Shown here: positions 26,464 through 37,446 of the stretch, piece by piece | How the letters are laid out: every line of letters starts with the position of its first letter | Position numbering within the stretch: the stretch's first letter is position 1 | Assembly (NCBI RefSeq): GCF_006715485.1 | Contig: NZ_VFNH01000001.1 | Span: 1,674,001-1,738,000 of the forward strand | DNA length: 64,000 bases | From: Herbaspirillum sp. SJZ107 | Lineage (GTDB): Bacteria > Pseudomonadota > Gammaproteobacteria > Burkholderiales > Burkholderiaceae_D | Direction of reading: 5' to 3' | Program-made: the position numbers and the translations under genes | The notes under the pieces: model-generated | What the model saw: only the letters and a program-made list of their open reading frames with translations | Database searches by the model: none | What the model was told of the DNA's origin: nothing

Positions 26464-26562
26464 AAAATCAAAGTTTTAGTTAGCGCGCGCACGGATGGGT
26501 CCGTGGGCGCCGTGGCAGAGCGTGGCGCAGCCGCTTGCGCTCTGCCATTGCAAGCGCCGTGC

Positions 26563-26823
26563 TCAGCCGAACGGATTGGCTACCGTCTTGACTGGCGGCG
26601 GCGGCAGGCGGTCGGGCAAGTCCTTCGCTTCCAGGCTGGCCACCACCTTGCCCAGCAGGTCGTGCAGCAGGCGCGCCTGTTCCAGGCCGGGTTTGTCGGC
26701 GGTCAGGTCGAGGTCGCCGGAGAGCGTGATGCGGTCGAGCCGGTTCTCGAGCGCGAGCCGGCCGATCTCGACGACGTCGGCTTCATTCTCGAAGGGGGCG
26801 AATTTCGGGGTCTTGGCAGTCAT
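26563..26823 (-). CDS. Small hypothetical protein downstream of the nuclease (86 aa)
   Basis: An 86-residue acidic, soluble protein of unknown family; no signal peptide. Residues 14-35 and 46-68 look helical (EADVVEIGRLALENRLDRIT and LEQARLLHDLLGKVVASL), followed by a Pro-rich tail ending VANPFG. The ATG at 26823 follows AGAGGA. It starts 23 bases after the nuclease stop and the operon terminator follows, so it is cotranscribed with the nuclease. Position and size would suit an inhibitor or unrelated housekeeping partner; nothing in the sequence decides this. Confidence 0.72.
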   Translation of the reverse strand: MTAKTPKFAPFENEADVVEIGRLALENRLDRITLSGDLDLTADKPGLEQARLLHDLLGKVVASLEAKDLPDRLPPPPVKTVANPFG

Positions 26824-26846
26824 GGGGTCCTCTACGGGTACAGTGA

Positions 26847-27638
26847 TCAGTCGCGCTTGCGCTTGCCGCCGTTGTCGCGGATTTTCGGCAGGCGCAGCAT
26901 GCGTTCCTTGTCGCGCTCGGCGAGCGCCGGCAGCAGGTTGATGCCGATGATGCGTTCCAGTTCCGTGATCGGGATCACGTTCGGCTTGGCGTCGGCCTGG
27001 TTTTCGATGAACCATGCGGCGCCGGCTTTCTGGCGCGGACTGTACACGACTTTGTACAGGTGCGACGGCACCAGCACCTTGCCGACCTGGCGCAGGTTGG
27101 CCCCGAGGAAGGCCGGCCCGGTGATCACGTACAGGTCGCCCTCCTTCTTCGCCATCTTGCGCACCGCACCTTCGATCGCGGCCCACACGTAGCGGTTGTT
27201 CTCGCCGTCCTGGGGCACGATGTTGGCCAGGCTGAAGCTGTCGCGCTGGCTGCTGCGGTCCGGCATATCGCCGTTGGGCGCCATGTGGCCGCGGTCGAAG
27301 CCGCTGCGCGCATAGTCGGCCAGTTCGGCGCGCTGGGCCGGCGGCAGGCGCGGCTCGGCGTGGAAAGAATTTTCGCGCGACAGGTCCTGGGCCGCCTCGA
27401 TGTTGTCGGCGCGCAGGTGCTCGGCCGACCACAGCGGGGTCCGGGTCACGCCCGAATGCATGACCCCGAACACGTTGAAGCACAGCGCGCGGGTCTGCTG
27501 GGCCAGCCTGGGATTGGTGATCTGGGGCGCGCGGCCGCCGACGTAGTGCACCGGGCAGGCAGCATCCTGGGCCTGGACCGCGGTCGCGGCCAGCAATCCG
27601 GCCATCAATACGGCGCGGACAATTAACTTCTGAAACAT
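26847..27638 (-). CDS. Secreted DNA/RNA non-specific endonuclease
   Basis: A 263-residue nuclease of the NUC1/Serratia beta-beta-alpha-metal family. A signal peptide (1-23, ending AVQAQ) sends it to the periplasm or outside. The catalytic His lies in DRGHMAPNGDM, and the metal-binding Asn is probably in SLANIVPQDGENN. PLWSAEHL, LYVITGPAFLG and VPSHLYKVVY are further family strands. It degrades single- and double-stranded DNA and RNA without sequence preference. It is followed by a small protein of unknown function on the same transcript. Confidence 0.93.
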   Translation of the reverse strand: MFQKLIVRAVLMAGLLAATAVQAQDAACPVHYVGGRAPQITNPRLAQQTRALCFNVFGVMHSGVTRTPLWSAEHLRADNIEAAQDLSRENSFHAEPRLPPAQRAELADYARSGFDRGHMAPNGDMPDRSSQRDSFSLANIVPQDGENNRYVWAAIEGAVRKMAKKEGDLYVITGPAFLGANLRQVGKVLVPSHLYKVVYSPRQKAGAAWFIENQADAKPNVIPITELERIIGINLLPALAERDKERMLRLPKIRDNGGKRKRD

Positions 27639-27807
27639 ATGGACTCGATAAGATCAAACGACCTGCCATTGTATATGACACGTCCTTGACTTACCGCATG
27701 GGGCTGTTCAGATATACAGTGCGCACGCTTGAATTCCATTCGCCATTTCTGGTCGGAATACTATAAAATTCGCGTTTCTAAAAGTTAAATAGATTTGAGC
27801 AAATAGA

Positions 27808-28206
27808 TTGGCAGTGGACAAGCCCTCCATTCCCGAGGACATCCGGCGCTTCGTGCTGACCAGTATTCCCTCCGTTCCCTTCCTGGAAGCCCTGCTGCTG
27901 ATGCATGCCGACCCGGCGCGCCAGTGGCGCAAGGACACGCTCGCCCAGCGCCTGTATGTGCGCGAAAAGACGGCGGACGGACTGCTGGCCGACCTGTGCG
28001 CGGCCGGCATGGCGGCGCGCTGCGCGCCGCCTCACACCGATTCCTATTGCTATGCGCCGGACGGCGCAGCGCTGCGCACCCGTATCGACCGCCTGGCCGA
28101 CCTGTATGCCACCCACCTGGTCGAAGTCACGCTCCTCATCCACTCTTCCCTCGATCGCAAGGCGCAACAGTTCGCCGACGCCTTCAAATGGCGCAAGGAC
28201 TCCTAA
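27808..28206 (+). CDS. Winged-helix-like hypothetical protein, first gene of a micro-operon
   Basis: A 132-residue soluble protein. Residues about 15-75 look like a winged helix-turn-helix (FLEALLLMHADP, then RKDTLAQRLYVREKTADGLLADLCAAGMAAR), followed by a wing-like YCYAPDG segment and a C-terminal helix. The start is uncertain: TTG at 27808 fits a GAG eight bases upstream; GTG at 27814 is the alternative. Its TAA is followed directly by the ATG of the first DUF5985-type membrane gene. It may be a regulator or adaptor of the two membrane proteins; no family is recognised with certainty. Confidence 0.72.
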   Translation: MAVDKPSIPEDIRRFVLTSIPSVPFLEALLLMHADPARQWRKDTLAQRLYVREKTADGLLADLCAAGMAARCAPPHTDSYCYAPDGAALRTRIDRLADLYATHLVEVTLLIHSSLDRKAQQFADAFKWRKDS

Positions 28207-28464
28207 ATGGCGGTTACCATCTACGTGCTGTGCACCCTCACCTCGCTGGCCTGCGCCTGGCTGCTGCTGGCCGCTTATCGCCGCACGCGCCACCGGCTGC
28301 TGTTCTGGAGCGGCGCCTCGTTCGTGGCGATGACCATCAACAATGTATTCCTGGTACTCGACAAGATCGTCTTCCCCGACGTCTACCTGCTGCCGGTGCG
28401 CCAGGGTGCAGCCCTGATCGCCATGCTGCTGCTGCTGTACGGCTTGATCTACGAAAAGGAGTGA
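28207..28464 (+). CDS. DUF5985-type small membrane protein (85 aa)
   Basis: An 85-residue protein with three hydrophobic helices (about 3-22, 31-52, 63-81) and short charged turns (YRRTRHRLLFW). It resembles the DUF5985 family of tiny bacterial membrane proteins, function unknown. The start codon abuts the stop of the winged-helix gene, and AAGGAC supplies the ribosome-binding site. Its stop lies just before the next gene's start. Confidence 0.75.
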   Translation: MAVTIYVLCTLTSLACAWLLLAAYRRTRHRLLFWSGASFVAMTINNVFLVLDKIVFPDVYLLPVRQGAALIAMLLLLYGLIYEKE

Positions 28465-28466
28465 GC

Positions 28467-28736
28467 GTGACCGACCTCGTTACCGGCATGATCGCCATGG
28501 CCTCGCTCATCATCGGGCTGTTCTTCCTGCGTTTCTGGCGCAATACGAAAGACCGTTTCTTCCTGTATTTCGCGCTGTCCTTCGGGATCGAGGGCGTGCA
28601 CCGCATCGTCACCACGCTGACCTACGACGAGCACGAAGAGTCGCCGCTGCACTACCTGGTGCGGCTGCTGGCGTACGGCTTGATCCTGTGGGCGATCCTG
28701 GAAAAGAACCTGCCGTCGCGCCGCGACAAGTCCTAG
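28467..28736 (+). CDS. DUF5985-type small membrane protein (89 aa)
   Basis: An 89-residue paralogue-like partner of the preceding gene, again with three hydrophobic helices and the RFWRNTKDRFFLYFALSF turn similar to the LLFWSGASF region of its neighbour. The start is GTG at 28467, five bases after AAGGAG that overlaps the end of the upstream gene; this ribosome-binding site decides the start. The tail LEKNLPSRRDKS is basic. The pair probably forms a heteromeric membrane unit; function unknown. Confidence 0.72.
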   Translation: MTDLVTGMIAMASLIIGLFFLRFWRNTKDRFFLYFALSFGIEGVHRIVTTLTYDEHEESPLHYLVRLLAYGLILWAILEKNLPSRRDKS

Positions 28737-28800
28737 CGTGCGCCCTCCTGCATGGGGCCGGGCACATAATGGGCCACCGAAACATGCAAAGGAGGCAACA

Positions 28801-29004
28801 ATGACTGCACCGACCCAACAGGACAAGGACCGCTCGGAAAACCTGCTGCCGCCGGATGGCGAGGATGACGGGCAATTCAACGTGGCCGAGGAAGTCAACC
28901 TCGACCAGCAGGGCGACATGGCGCGCCAGGTCGGCAAGGCGCCGAAAGGCATCGCCTCGGACGCCCTCGCCGATTCGCTGAAGGACGACGGCGCTACATC
29001 GTGA
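28801..29004 (+). CDS. Small acidic hypothetical protein (67 aa)
   Basis: A 67-residue, highly charged soluble protein with no known family. The N-terminal half is acidic (SENLLPPDGEDDGQFNVAEE) and the C-terminal half helical. An excellent ribosome-binding site (AAAGGAGG) precedes the ATG at 28801, which is why I trust it as a gene; further upstream frame is ignored. Its end overlaps the 3' end of the convergent dioxygenase gene by 11 bases. The style resembles small stress-related proteins of this genus. Confidence 0.65.
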   Translation: MTAPTQQDKDRSENLLPPDGEDDGQFNVAEEVNLDQQGDMARQVGKAPKGIASDALADSLKDDGATS

Positions 29005-29827
29005 CGCCCATGCGCAGGCCCTCGATTGTGTGGGCCTGTTCGATATTCTCCAGTTCCGGCACGATACGGCAGCGCAGGTGGCAGCGGACGGCCTCGGGCA
29101 GCGTGTCCCAGTAGGCTTGCGTGACCTGCAGGTCGTGCTTGTCGGCGTTGCGCCCGTCCGGGGCATCCACGCCCAGCACGAATACCGGACGCGACTGGCT
29201 GGAACGGTTGGCGGTGCCGCGGTGGATCGCCAGCGCCGAGCGCGCCGAGATGTCGCCCACTTTCGGCAGCTTGCGCTGGGCGCGCGCTTCGTAGCGCGCA
29301 TAGTGCGACTTGTCCGGGAACATCGGGTCGCCATCCGCCAGGTCGTCCCACTGGGTGCCGGGAGCGATCTCGAACGGACCGATTTCCTCGGTGACGTCGA
29401 CCGTGGTGATGTTGAAGGCGAGCGAATTCAGGCGCCGTCCGACCAGGGTTTCCGGCGGCGCCGGGAAGTCGCGGTGCCAGGGCTGGTGCATCGCGCCCGG
29501 GAACGGGATGTCGAAGCCGGCTTCGACGATCTTGTAGTCCGGGCCCAGCACGGCCGCGCATACCGCCACCACCCACGGGTGGCTGACGATGTCGACGAAG
29601 CCGGACAGGCGTTCCGGATGCACCTCGACGTAGAACCGGTTCGGCCCGCGTTCGAGCGCGCCGCGCGGGCTGCGGCGCGCCTCGGCGAACAGGCCTTCGA
29701 TGTCCTGCTTCAGGCGCCCCACCCACTCGGGGCTGAAGGCGCCCTTGCAGGCGATGATGCCGTCACCGTACAGGCCACCCATGATGGCGGCTACGTCATA
29801 GTCGGTGCGCGGGCTTGCTGTGTCCAT
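28994..29827 (-). CDS. Phytanoyl-CoA dioxygenase (PhyH) family protein
   Basis: A 277-residue protein of the Fe(II)/2-oxoglutarate-dependent PhyH superfamily. The iron-binding facial triad appears as HRD in QPWHRDFPAP and a second His in SALAIHRGTANRS; the 2-oxoglutarate-binding Arg is probably Arg in SSQSRPVFVLG. The core double-stranded beta-helix runs about 90-230. Members hydroxylate varied small molecules, so the substrate is open. A strong GGAGGAG precedes the ATG. It is a single gene, divergent from the hybrid kinase. Confidence 0.87.
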   Translation of the reverse strand: MDTASPRTDYDVAAIMGGLYGDGIIACKGAFSPEWVGRLKQDIEGLFAEARRSPRGALERGPNRFYVEVHPERLSGFVDIVSHPWVVAVCAAVLGPDYKIVEAGFDIPFPGAMHQPWHRDFPAPPETLVGRRLNSLAFNITTVDVTEEIGPFEIAPGTQWDDLADGDPMFPDKSHYARYEARAQRKLPKVGDISARSALAIHRGTANRSSQSRPVFVLGVDAPDGRNADKHDLQVTQAYWDTLPEAVRCHLRCRIVPELENIEQAHTIEGLRMGVTM

Positions 29828-29918
29828 GGTCTCCTCCGATGTTCGATTGCAGTCCTCAGGCGGCTCATCCTACCGGAAACCGCAGGCGCTGGCACGCACC
29901 CGACAGTCCGTGCGGTAA

Positions 29919-29947
29919 TTGACATTCACCGCGAGTCCTCCTACAGT
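29919..29947 (+). promoter_or_regulatory. Sigma-70 promoter of the hybrid kinase gene
   Basis: A perfect -35 TTGACA (29919-29924), a 17-base spacer and TACAGT (29942-29947). This is the best housekeeping promoter in the window; it ends 97 bases before the kinase ATG. Confidence 0.7.
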
Positions 29948-30044
29948 CGCAGCCAGGCTGACCACTCTGACAATACATACATGCATCTCGCAGCACTCGG
30001 CCTTCAGCCGGCCTTGCCCGTCCTCCTGCGCGCAGGGAGGCCCC

Positions 30045-32360
<2,316 letters not shown>

Positions 32361-32366
32361 ACGGAT

Positions 32367-32804
32367 CTACCACTCGAGCGCCATCAGGCGCTCGGCCATG
32401 CGCGGCCAGCACAGGCGCGCCGCTTCGGCGCGCGTGGCCCAGCGGAAGCCGTCGGTCTCCGGGGTCGGCTTGCCGGTCACGTGGTGCGGGAAAAAGCTGT
32501 GGCAGACCAGGTGGTCGAGCGTCGGCAGCTCATCCCCGGCGTCGACGCGGAACAGGTGCAGCGCCTTGTCGCGCCGGTATTCGACCCGCCCGATCTCGAC
32601 GAAGCGTTCCGGCGCGAACACCAGGCCGGTCTCCTCGCGCAGCTCGCGCATCGCGGCCTCCAGGAGGCTTTCGCCGGCATCCTGCATGCCCTTAGGGATG
32701 TCCCACTTGCCGGTACCCGTCACATGGCACAGCAGCAGGCGCCGCTGCGCGTCGACTACCAGCGTGCCGCAGGAAATCCCCTGTTCCTTCGTCGCTGCCT
32801 TCAT
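32367..32804 (-). CDS. NUDIX hydrolase
   Basis: A 145-residue single-domain NUDIX hydrolase. The Nudix box is canonical, GMQDAGESLLEAAMREL followed by REETGL, matching GX5EX7REUXEEXGU. WDIPKGMQ before the box and the short strands are typical of the MutT/Ap4A-like group with a PKG motif, which often act on diadenosine polyphosphates or phosphorylated nucleosides. AAAAGGAG precedes the ATG. It lies between the two hybrid kinases and ends seven bases from the convergent one; its start is 19 bases downstream of the other kinase stop, so it may be read from that transcript. Confidence 0.92.
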   Translation of the reverse strand: MKAATKEQGISCGTLVVDAQRRLLLCHVTGTGKWDIPKGMQDAGESLLEAAMRELREETGLVFAPERFVEIGRVEYRRDKALHLFRVDAGDELPTLDHLVCHSFFPHHVTGKPTPETDGFRWATRAEAARLCWPRMAERLMALEW

Positions 32805-32823
32805 GGTCTCCTTTTCGTGATCG

Positions 32824-35800
32824 TCACGGCAGCGCCCGCGCGACTGCGCCGAGCGCCTGTTCCAGTGCTTCCAGGCTGACCGGCTTGGTCAGGTGCTGGT
32901 CGAAGCCCGCTTCCTGCGACTGCTGCTGGTCGCTGTGCGCGCCCCAGCCGGTGAGCGCGATCAGCACCACCTGCTGCATCGTGCCCATGCGCCGGATCGC
33001 CCCCGCCAGGTCGTAGCCGTTCATGCCGGGCAGGCCGATGTCGAGGAAGGCCAGGTCGGGCTGGAACGACTCCGCCAGGAACAGGCCTTCCGGACCGTCG
33101 TGGGCGACGCGCGTGGTGTGCCCCAGCAGCTGCAGCAGCGCGGCCAGGCTGTCGGCGGCATCCTCGTTGTCGTCGACCACCAGCACCCGCAGCGGCGCCG
33201 TGGCCGCCGCCCCGCCTGCGGCGCCGTTCTCCTCGGGACGTGCATGCGGGCTGCCGGGACGCAGCGGCAGGCGCACGGTGAAGGTGCTGCCTTGCCCCTG
33301 GCCGCCGGAAAAGGCGCTGACGCGGCCGCCGTGCAGTTCGACCAGGCGCCGCACCAGCGACAGGCCGATGCCGAGGCCGCCCTGGGCCCGGTCGAGGCTA
33401 CCGCGCACCTGGGTGAACATCTCGAACACCGAGCCGATCGCTTCCGGCCCGATGCCGACGCCGTTGTCGGACACCGCGATCACTGCCTGGCCATCGTCGC
33501 GCCAGGCTGCCAGCCGGATGGTGCCGCCGTGCGGCGTGTATTTGGCGGCGTTGTTCAGCAGGTTGGACAGCACCTGCACCAGGCGCGTGACGTCGGCCTC
33601 GAGCTCGAGCGGATCGGGCGGCAAGTCCACTTCCAGCCGGTGGCCGTGCGCTTCGACCAGCGCCGCGCTGGTCTCGACCGCCATGCCGACGATGGTAGGC
33701 AGCGGCACCGCCTCCTTCTTGAGTTCGATCTTGCCGCGCGTGATGCGGGCGATGTCGAGCAGGTCGTCGACCAGGTGGATCAGGTGGCCCAGCTGGCGGT
33801 CCATCATGCCGTGCACGCGCTTGGCGGCGGCCGTGTCCCCGGGCGCCATGCGCAGCAGGTCGAGCCCGGTGCGGATCGGTGCCAGCGGGTTGCGCAGCTC
33901 GTGCGCCAGCGTGGCCAGGAACTCGCTCTTGCGCAGATCCGCTTCCGACAGGTCGGCGGCCACCCGGCGCAGCTCGTCCTCGGCGCGCTTTTGCTGGGTG
34001 ATGTCGCGCGTGATCGTCGCCAGGCCGAGGTTGTTGCCGTCGCCGTCGGTCACTGCGAAGCCCTTGAAGTAGACCGGCAGCGGCTCGCCGCCGTCCGGCT
34101 GGGCCAGGCGCAGCTCGCCCTCCCACTCGGCCTGGTCGCCGGTCAGGGCCGCCATCACCTGTCCGACGATGAAAGGACGGTCTTCGCGCGGGAAGAAATC
34201 GATCATGCGCCAGGCCGCGATGTTGGCCTGCGCGCCCAGGCCCGCCATGCGCCGCCCGGCCGGGTTCAGCCAGATGCCGCCGGCGTCGGCCGTGAAGATG
34301 CCGATGAAATCCGAGGATTGCTCGGCCACCGCGGCCAGGCGCCGGATCCCGGCCTCGGCGCGGCGGCGGTCGCTCTCGTCGCGGAAGTACAGCGCGGTGC
34401 CGCCCTCTTCCATCGGAAAGGCGTTGATCTCGAACCAGCGTTCCTGGCCCGGGTCGAAGGTCTCGATGCGGCTGGCGGCGCGCCCGGCCACGCTGTCGCG
34501 CAGCGCGCTTTCCTGGGGCGTGCCGCGCAGCGTGCGGAACAGGTCCCAGAACTGGGCCCCGACCAGGTCTTCGTTGCGTCGCTGCGTGACGTCCTCGGCG
34601 GCGCCGTTGGCATAGGTGATGCGCCATTCGCGGTCGAGCGCGATGAAGCCTTCGCTCATGCTGTCCAGGATCGCGTGCGAACGCTGCTCGGCGGCCTGGC
34701 GCTCGGCGGCTTCGTGGCGCTGGCCGATCACCAGCGAGGCAGTGTTGGCCAGCAGCGCCATCGCCGCCTGTTCCTGCGGCGTGGCGTGGCGGCGGTCGCG
34801 GAAGTACAGCGCGAAGGTGCCCAGCACGTCGCCGGACGGCGCCAGGATCGGCATCGCGCGGCTGGCGTGCAGCCCGTAGGCGCGGGCCAGGTCGCGGTGG
34901 CCTTCCCACAGCGCGTCGTGCTCGATGTCGGCGCTGTTGACGGTGGCGGCGCGCCAGGCGGCGCTGGCGGCGGCCGCGCCCACCGGCCCGACCCGGATCG
35001 CATCGACCTCGCGCTGGAAGGCGGCCGGCAGCGACGGCGCCGCCGCATGGCGCAGGCGCCTGCCGTCGGGTGTCATCAGCTGGACCGAGGCCAGCGCCGC
35101 GCCGCCGCTGTAGTCCTCGGCGGTGCGCGCCAGCACGTCGAGCACGTCGCCCAGCGGAGCGTCGGTGACGGCCAGTTCCAGGGCGCTGCGCTGGCCCACC
35201 GCCAGCAGGTTGGCGCGGGTGCGCTCGGTGACGTCGACGCCGTGCAGCAGCACCCCGTCCACGTTGCCGTCCGGCTCGCGCAGCGCCATGCACACGAAGT
35301 CGAGGAAATGCTCTTCCAGCGCCGCGCAGCCTTCGCCGCCGCGCAGCAGCACGCGCACGTTGTGGCCTTCGAGGGCCTGGCCCCTGGCATATACCTGGTC
35401 CAGCACCTCGATGAACTCCTGGCCGGCCAGCTCCGGCATCGCTTCGCGCAGCGGCAGGCCGTCCAGCGCGCGTCCGCAGGCCAGCTCGCGGTAGCGCTGG
35501 TTGGCCATCTCGATCACGTGGTCAGGGCCGCGCATCACGCCCATGATGGCCGGCGCGCGATGAAAGATGTCGCGCAGGGCGGCGCGGTGGCGTTCTTCCT
35601 CCACCCGGGCCAGCTGTGCGCTCTTGCGGTACAGGTCGATGAATACCGATACCTTGGCGCGCAGCACCACCGGGTTGAAGGGCTTGGTCATGTAATCGAC
35701 CGCCCCCAGCGCATAGGCCCGCTCCAGCGGGAACTCGTCGGCGTCCCCGGCGGTCAGGAAGATGATCGGCAGGCCCTGGGTGCGCGGGTGCTGGCGGATC

Positions 35801-36009
35801 AGTTCGGCCAGCTCGAAGCCGTTCATGGTCGGCATGCGCACGTCCAGCAGCACCACCGCAAAATCGCGCGCCAGCACTTCGCGCAGCGCCGCCTCGCCCG
35901 AGGTCACGGCGACCAGTTCGCCGACGCCGGTCAGGATCGCCTCCAGCACGGCAAGATTGGCGGGCTGGTCGTCGACGAGGAGGATGTTGGGGGTGTGGTC
36001 GGTGCTCAT
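32824..36009 (-). CDS. Hybrid sensor histidine kinase (REC, PAS, GAF, PAS, PAS, HisKA, HATPase, REC)
   Basis: A 1061-residue soluble multi-domain kinase. An intact N-terminal receiver (about 8-125) has LVDDQ, Asp in VVLLDVRMP and Lys in YMTKPF. Then PAS (145-270), GAF (285-440, around LELAVTDAPLGDVLDVLARTA), two PAS (450-560 and 570-700), HisKA with the His in LATLAHELRNPLAPI, HATPase (NLLNNAAKYTP, SDNGVGIG, GGLGIGLSL), and a C-terminal receiver with Asp in LAFLDIGLPG and Lys in HLTKP. Two receivers imply a phosphorelay with input from another kinase. No membrane segment or cognate regulator is adjacent. Confidence 0.94.
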   Translation of the reverse strand: MSTDHTPNILLVDDQPANLAVLEAILTGVGELVAVTSGEAALREVLARDFAVVLLDVRMPTMNGFELAELIRQHPRTQGLPIIFLTAGDADEFPLERAYALGAVDYMTKPFNPVVLRAKVSVFIDLYRKSAQLARVEEERHRAALRDIFHRAPAIMGVMRGPDHVIEMANQRYRELACGRALDGLPLREAMPELAGQEFIEVLDQVYARGQALEGHNVRVLLRGGEGCAALEEHFLDFVCMALREPDGNVDGVLLHGVDVTERTRANLLAVGQRSALELAVTDAPLGDVLDVLARTAEDYSGGAALASVQLMTPDGRRLRHAAAPSLPAAFQREVDAIRVGPVGAAAASAAWRAATVNSADIEHDALWEGHRDLARAYGLHASRAMPILAPSGDVLGTFALYFRDRRHATPQEQAAMALLANTASLVIGQRHEAAERQAAEQRSHAILDSMSEGFIALDREWRITYANGAAEDVTQRRNEDLVGAQFWDLFRTLRGTPQESALRDSVAGRAASRIETFDPGQERWFEINAFPMEEGGTALYFRDESDRRRAEAGIRRLAAVAEQSSDFIGIFTADAGGIWLNPAGRRMAGLGAQANIAAWRMIDFFPREDRPFIVGQVMAALTGDQAEWEGELRLAQPDGGEPLPVYFKGFAVTDGDGNNLGLATITRDITQQKRAEDELRRVAADLSEADLRKSEFLATLAHELRNPLAPIRTGLDLLRMAPGDTAAAKRVHGMMDRQLGHLIHLVDDLLDIARITRGKIELKKEAVPLPTIVGMAVETSAALVEAHGHRLEVDLPPDPLELEADVTRLVQVLSNLLNNAAKYTPHGGTIRLAAWRDDGQAVIAVSDNGVGIGPEAIGSVFEMFTQVRGSLDRAQGGLGIGLSLVRRLVELHGGRVSAFSGGQGQGSTFTVRLPLRPGSPHARPEENGAAGGAAATAPLRVLVVDDNEDAADSLAALLQLLGHTTRVAHDGPEGLFLAESFQPDLAFLDIGLPGMNGYDLAGAIRRMGTMQQVVLIALTGWGAHSDQQQSQEAGFDQHLTKPVSLEALEQALGAVARALP

Positions 36010-36152
36010 CGCGCCGCAGGCTCCGCGCGCAGGTGGATTGTTAATAAGACAATGTAGGCGCGATGCTGCTGAAAGTCAATTGTGCGCGGCAGTTTAACGT
36101 GCCACTCCAGACTAGGCGGTTCGTTTCATGCACGATGCCTGGAGTTTGCCCC

Positions 36153-37298
36153 ATGCCTTTCTCGTTTCACTTGCCGCTTCATTTTCCGTTCCGCGCCGAT
36201 GGCCGCGCGTTCTCCTTCCTTAACAATTCGCTCGAAGCCTGGACCCTGGCGCTGGCGATGACGGTGCTGGCCGGCGCCGCCATGCTGTTCCTGCGCCGCT
36301 ATGTGCTGCGCCATGTTGCCGCGAACGCGCGCAAGACCGAGACCAATATCGACGACTTCCTCGCGGCCATGCTGTCGCGTACCTATTTCGTGTTCATCGC
36401 GGCATTCGCCATGTATTTCGGCAGCACCTTCCTCGACCTGAATGCCAAGCGCGACTTGTTCGTGGCGCGCGTCGCGGTCGGCGCCTTGCTGCTCCAGCTG
36501 GCGATCTGGGGCGACGTCGGCCTGCGCGCCTGGCGCGACCGCGTGCGCCTGGGCGGCGACGGCGAACGGCGCGCGTCGCGCAGCGTACTGACCTTCATGC
36601 TGCGCCTGGCGCTGTGGACCATCGTTACCCTGATGGTGCTGGATAATTTCGGCATCAATATCACGACGCTGGTGGCCAGCCTTGGGGTCGGCGGTATCGC
36701 GGTCGCGCTGGCGACCCAGAACATCCTCGGCGACCTGTTCGCCTCGCTGTCCATCATGCTCGACAAGCCGTTCGAGATCGGCGATTTCATCATCGTCGGC
36801 GACGTGCTGGGTTCGGTCGAGCATATCGGCCTGAAGACGACGCGCCTGCGCGGCCTGGGCGGCGAACAGGTGGTATTTTCGAACGGCGACCTGCTGAAGA
36901 GCCGCATCCACAACCACAAGCGCATGGAGACGCGCCGCAATGCCTTCGTGCTGCGCGTGGCCTACGGCACCAGCGAGGAGCAGCTGTGCCGGGTGCCGCG
37001 CATCATCAGGGAGATCATCGGCGCCAAGCCGAACATCGATTTCGAGCGCGCCCACTTCTTCCGCTGGAGCGAATGGTCGCTCGACTTCGAGATCGTCTAC
37101 CACTTCCGCAGCCCGGACTACATCCTGCACATGGATGCCCAGCAGGACATCTTCCTCGACATCTACCGCCGCTTCCAGCAGGAAGGCATCCAGTTCGCCC
37201 ACCCGATGTCGATCGTGCGCCTCGGCGAGCCGGTACCGGGCGGCATGGCAGCGGGACGGCCGGCAGGCGCGATGCCGCCGGGGCCGTCGTTTCACTAA
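36153..37298 (+). CDS. MscS-family mechanosensitive ion channel
   Basis: A 381-residue inner-membrane channel protein. Hydrophobic helices occur at about 30-48, 80-100, 112-130 and 155-175; the last leads into the pore-type sequence LVASLGVGGIAVALATQNILGDLFASLSIMLD, with the Gly/Ala pattern of MscS TM3. The beta domain (PFEIGDFIIVGDVLGSVEHIGLKTTRLR) and the alpha/beta C-terminal domain follow. Such channels open under membrane tension and release solutes after osmotic downshock. The ATG at 36153 follows GGAG; an in-frame ATG six codons earlier is possible. Confidence 0.9.
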   Translation: MPFSFHLPLHFPFRADGRAFSFLNNSLEAWTLALAMTVLAGAAMLFLRRYVLRHVAANARKTETNIDDFLAAMLSRTYFVFIAAFAMYFGSTFLDLNAKRDLFVARVAVGALLLQLAIWGDVGLRAWRDRVRLGGDGERRASRSVLTFMLRLALWTIVTLMVLDNFGINITTLVASLGVGGIAVALATQNILGDLFASLSIMLDKPFEIGDFIIVGDVLGSVEHIGLKTTRLRGLGGEQVVFSNGDLLKSRIHNHKRMETRRNAFVLRVAYGTSEEQLCRVPRIIREIIGAKPNIDFERAHFFRWSEWSLDFEIVYHFRSPDYILHMDAQQDIFLDIYRRFQQEGIQFAHPMSIVRLGEPVPGGMAAGRPAGAMPPGPSFH

Positions 37299-37446
37299 AG
37301 ATTTTGAACATTGGTTACAAAGCGAGATTGACGGACTCTTCCTACACGGCGGCCTCAGCGTGTCCTATTCCGTGTCCTATGCCCGGCGCATAAGATGACT
37401 TCACCTCAACGAGGCACCCAATGTGAACTACTAAAGGAGAACGATC

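Noticed and set aside
26824..27681. Upstream extension of the 86-residue protein into the nuclease region
   Set aside because: The frame is a shadow of the nuclease gene; a good ribosome-binding site marks the ATG at 26823.
28738..28800. Earlier start for the 67-residue protein
   Set aside because: The AAAGGAGG directly before 28801 fixes the start; the earlier segment has no homology-like features.
32893..36057. Long plus-strand frame opposite the 1061-residue kinase
   Set aside because: It is an antisense shadow with repetitive Gln/His/Arg/Val composition and no motif, while the minus-strand kinase has all its domains.
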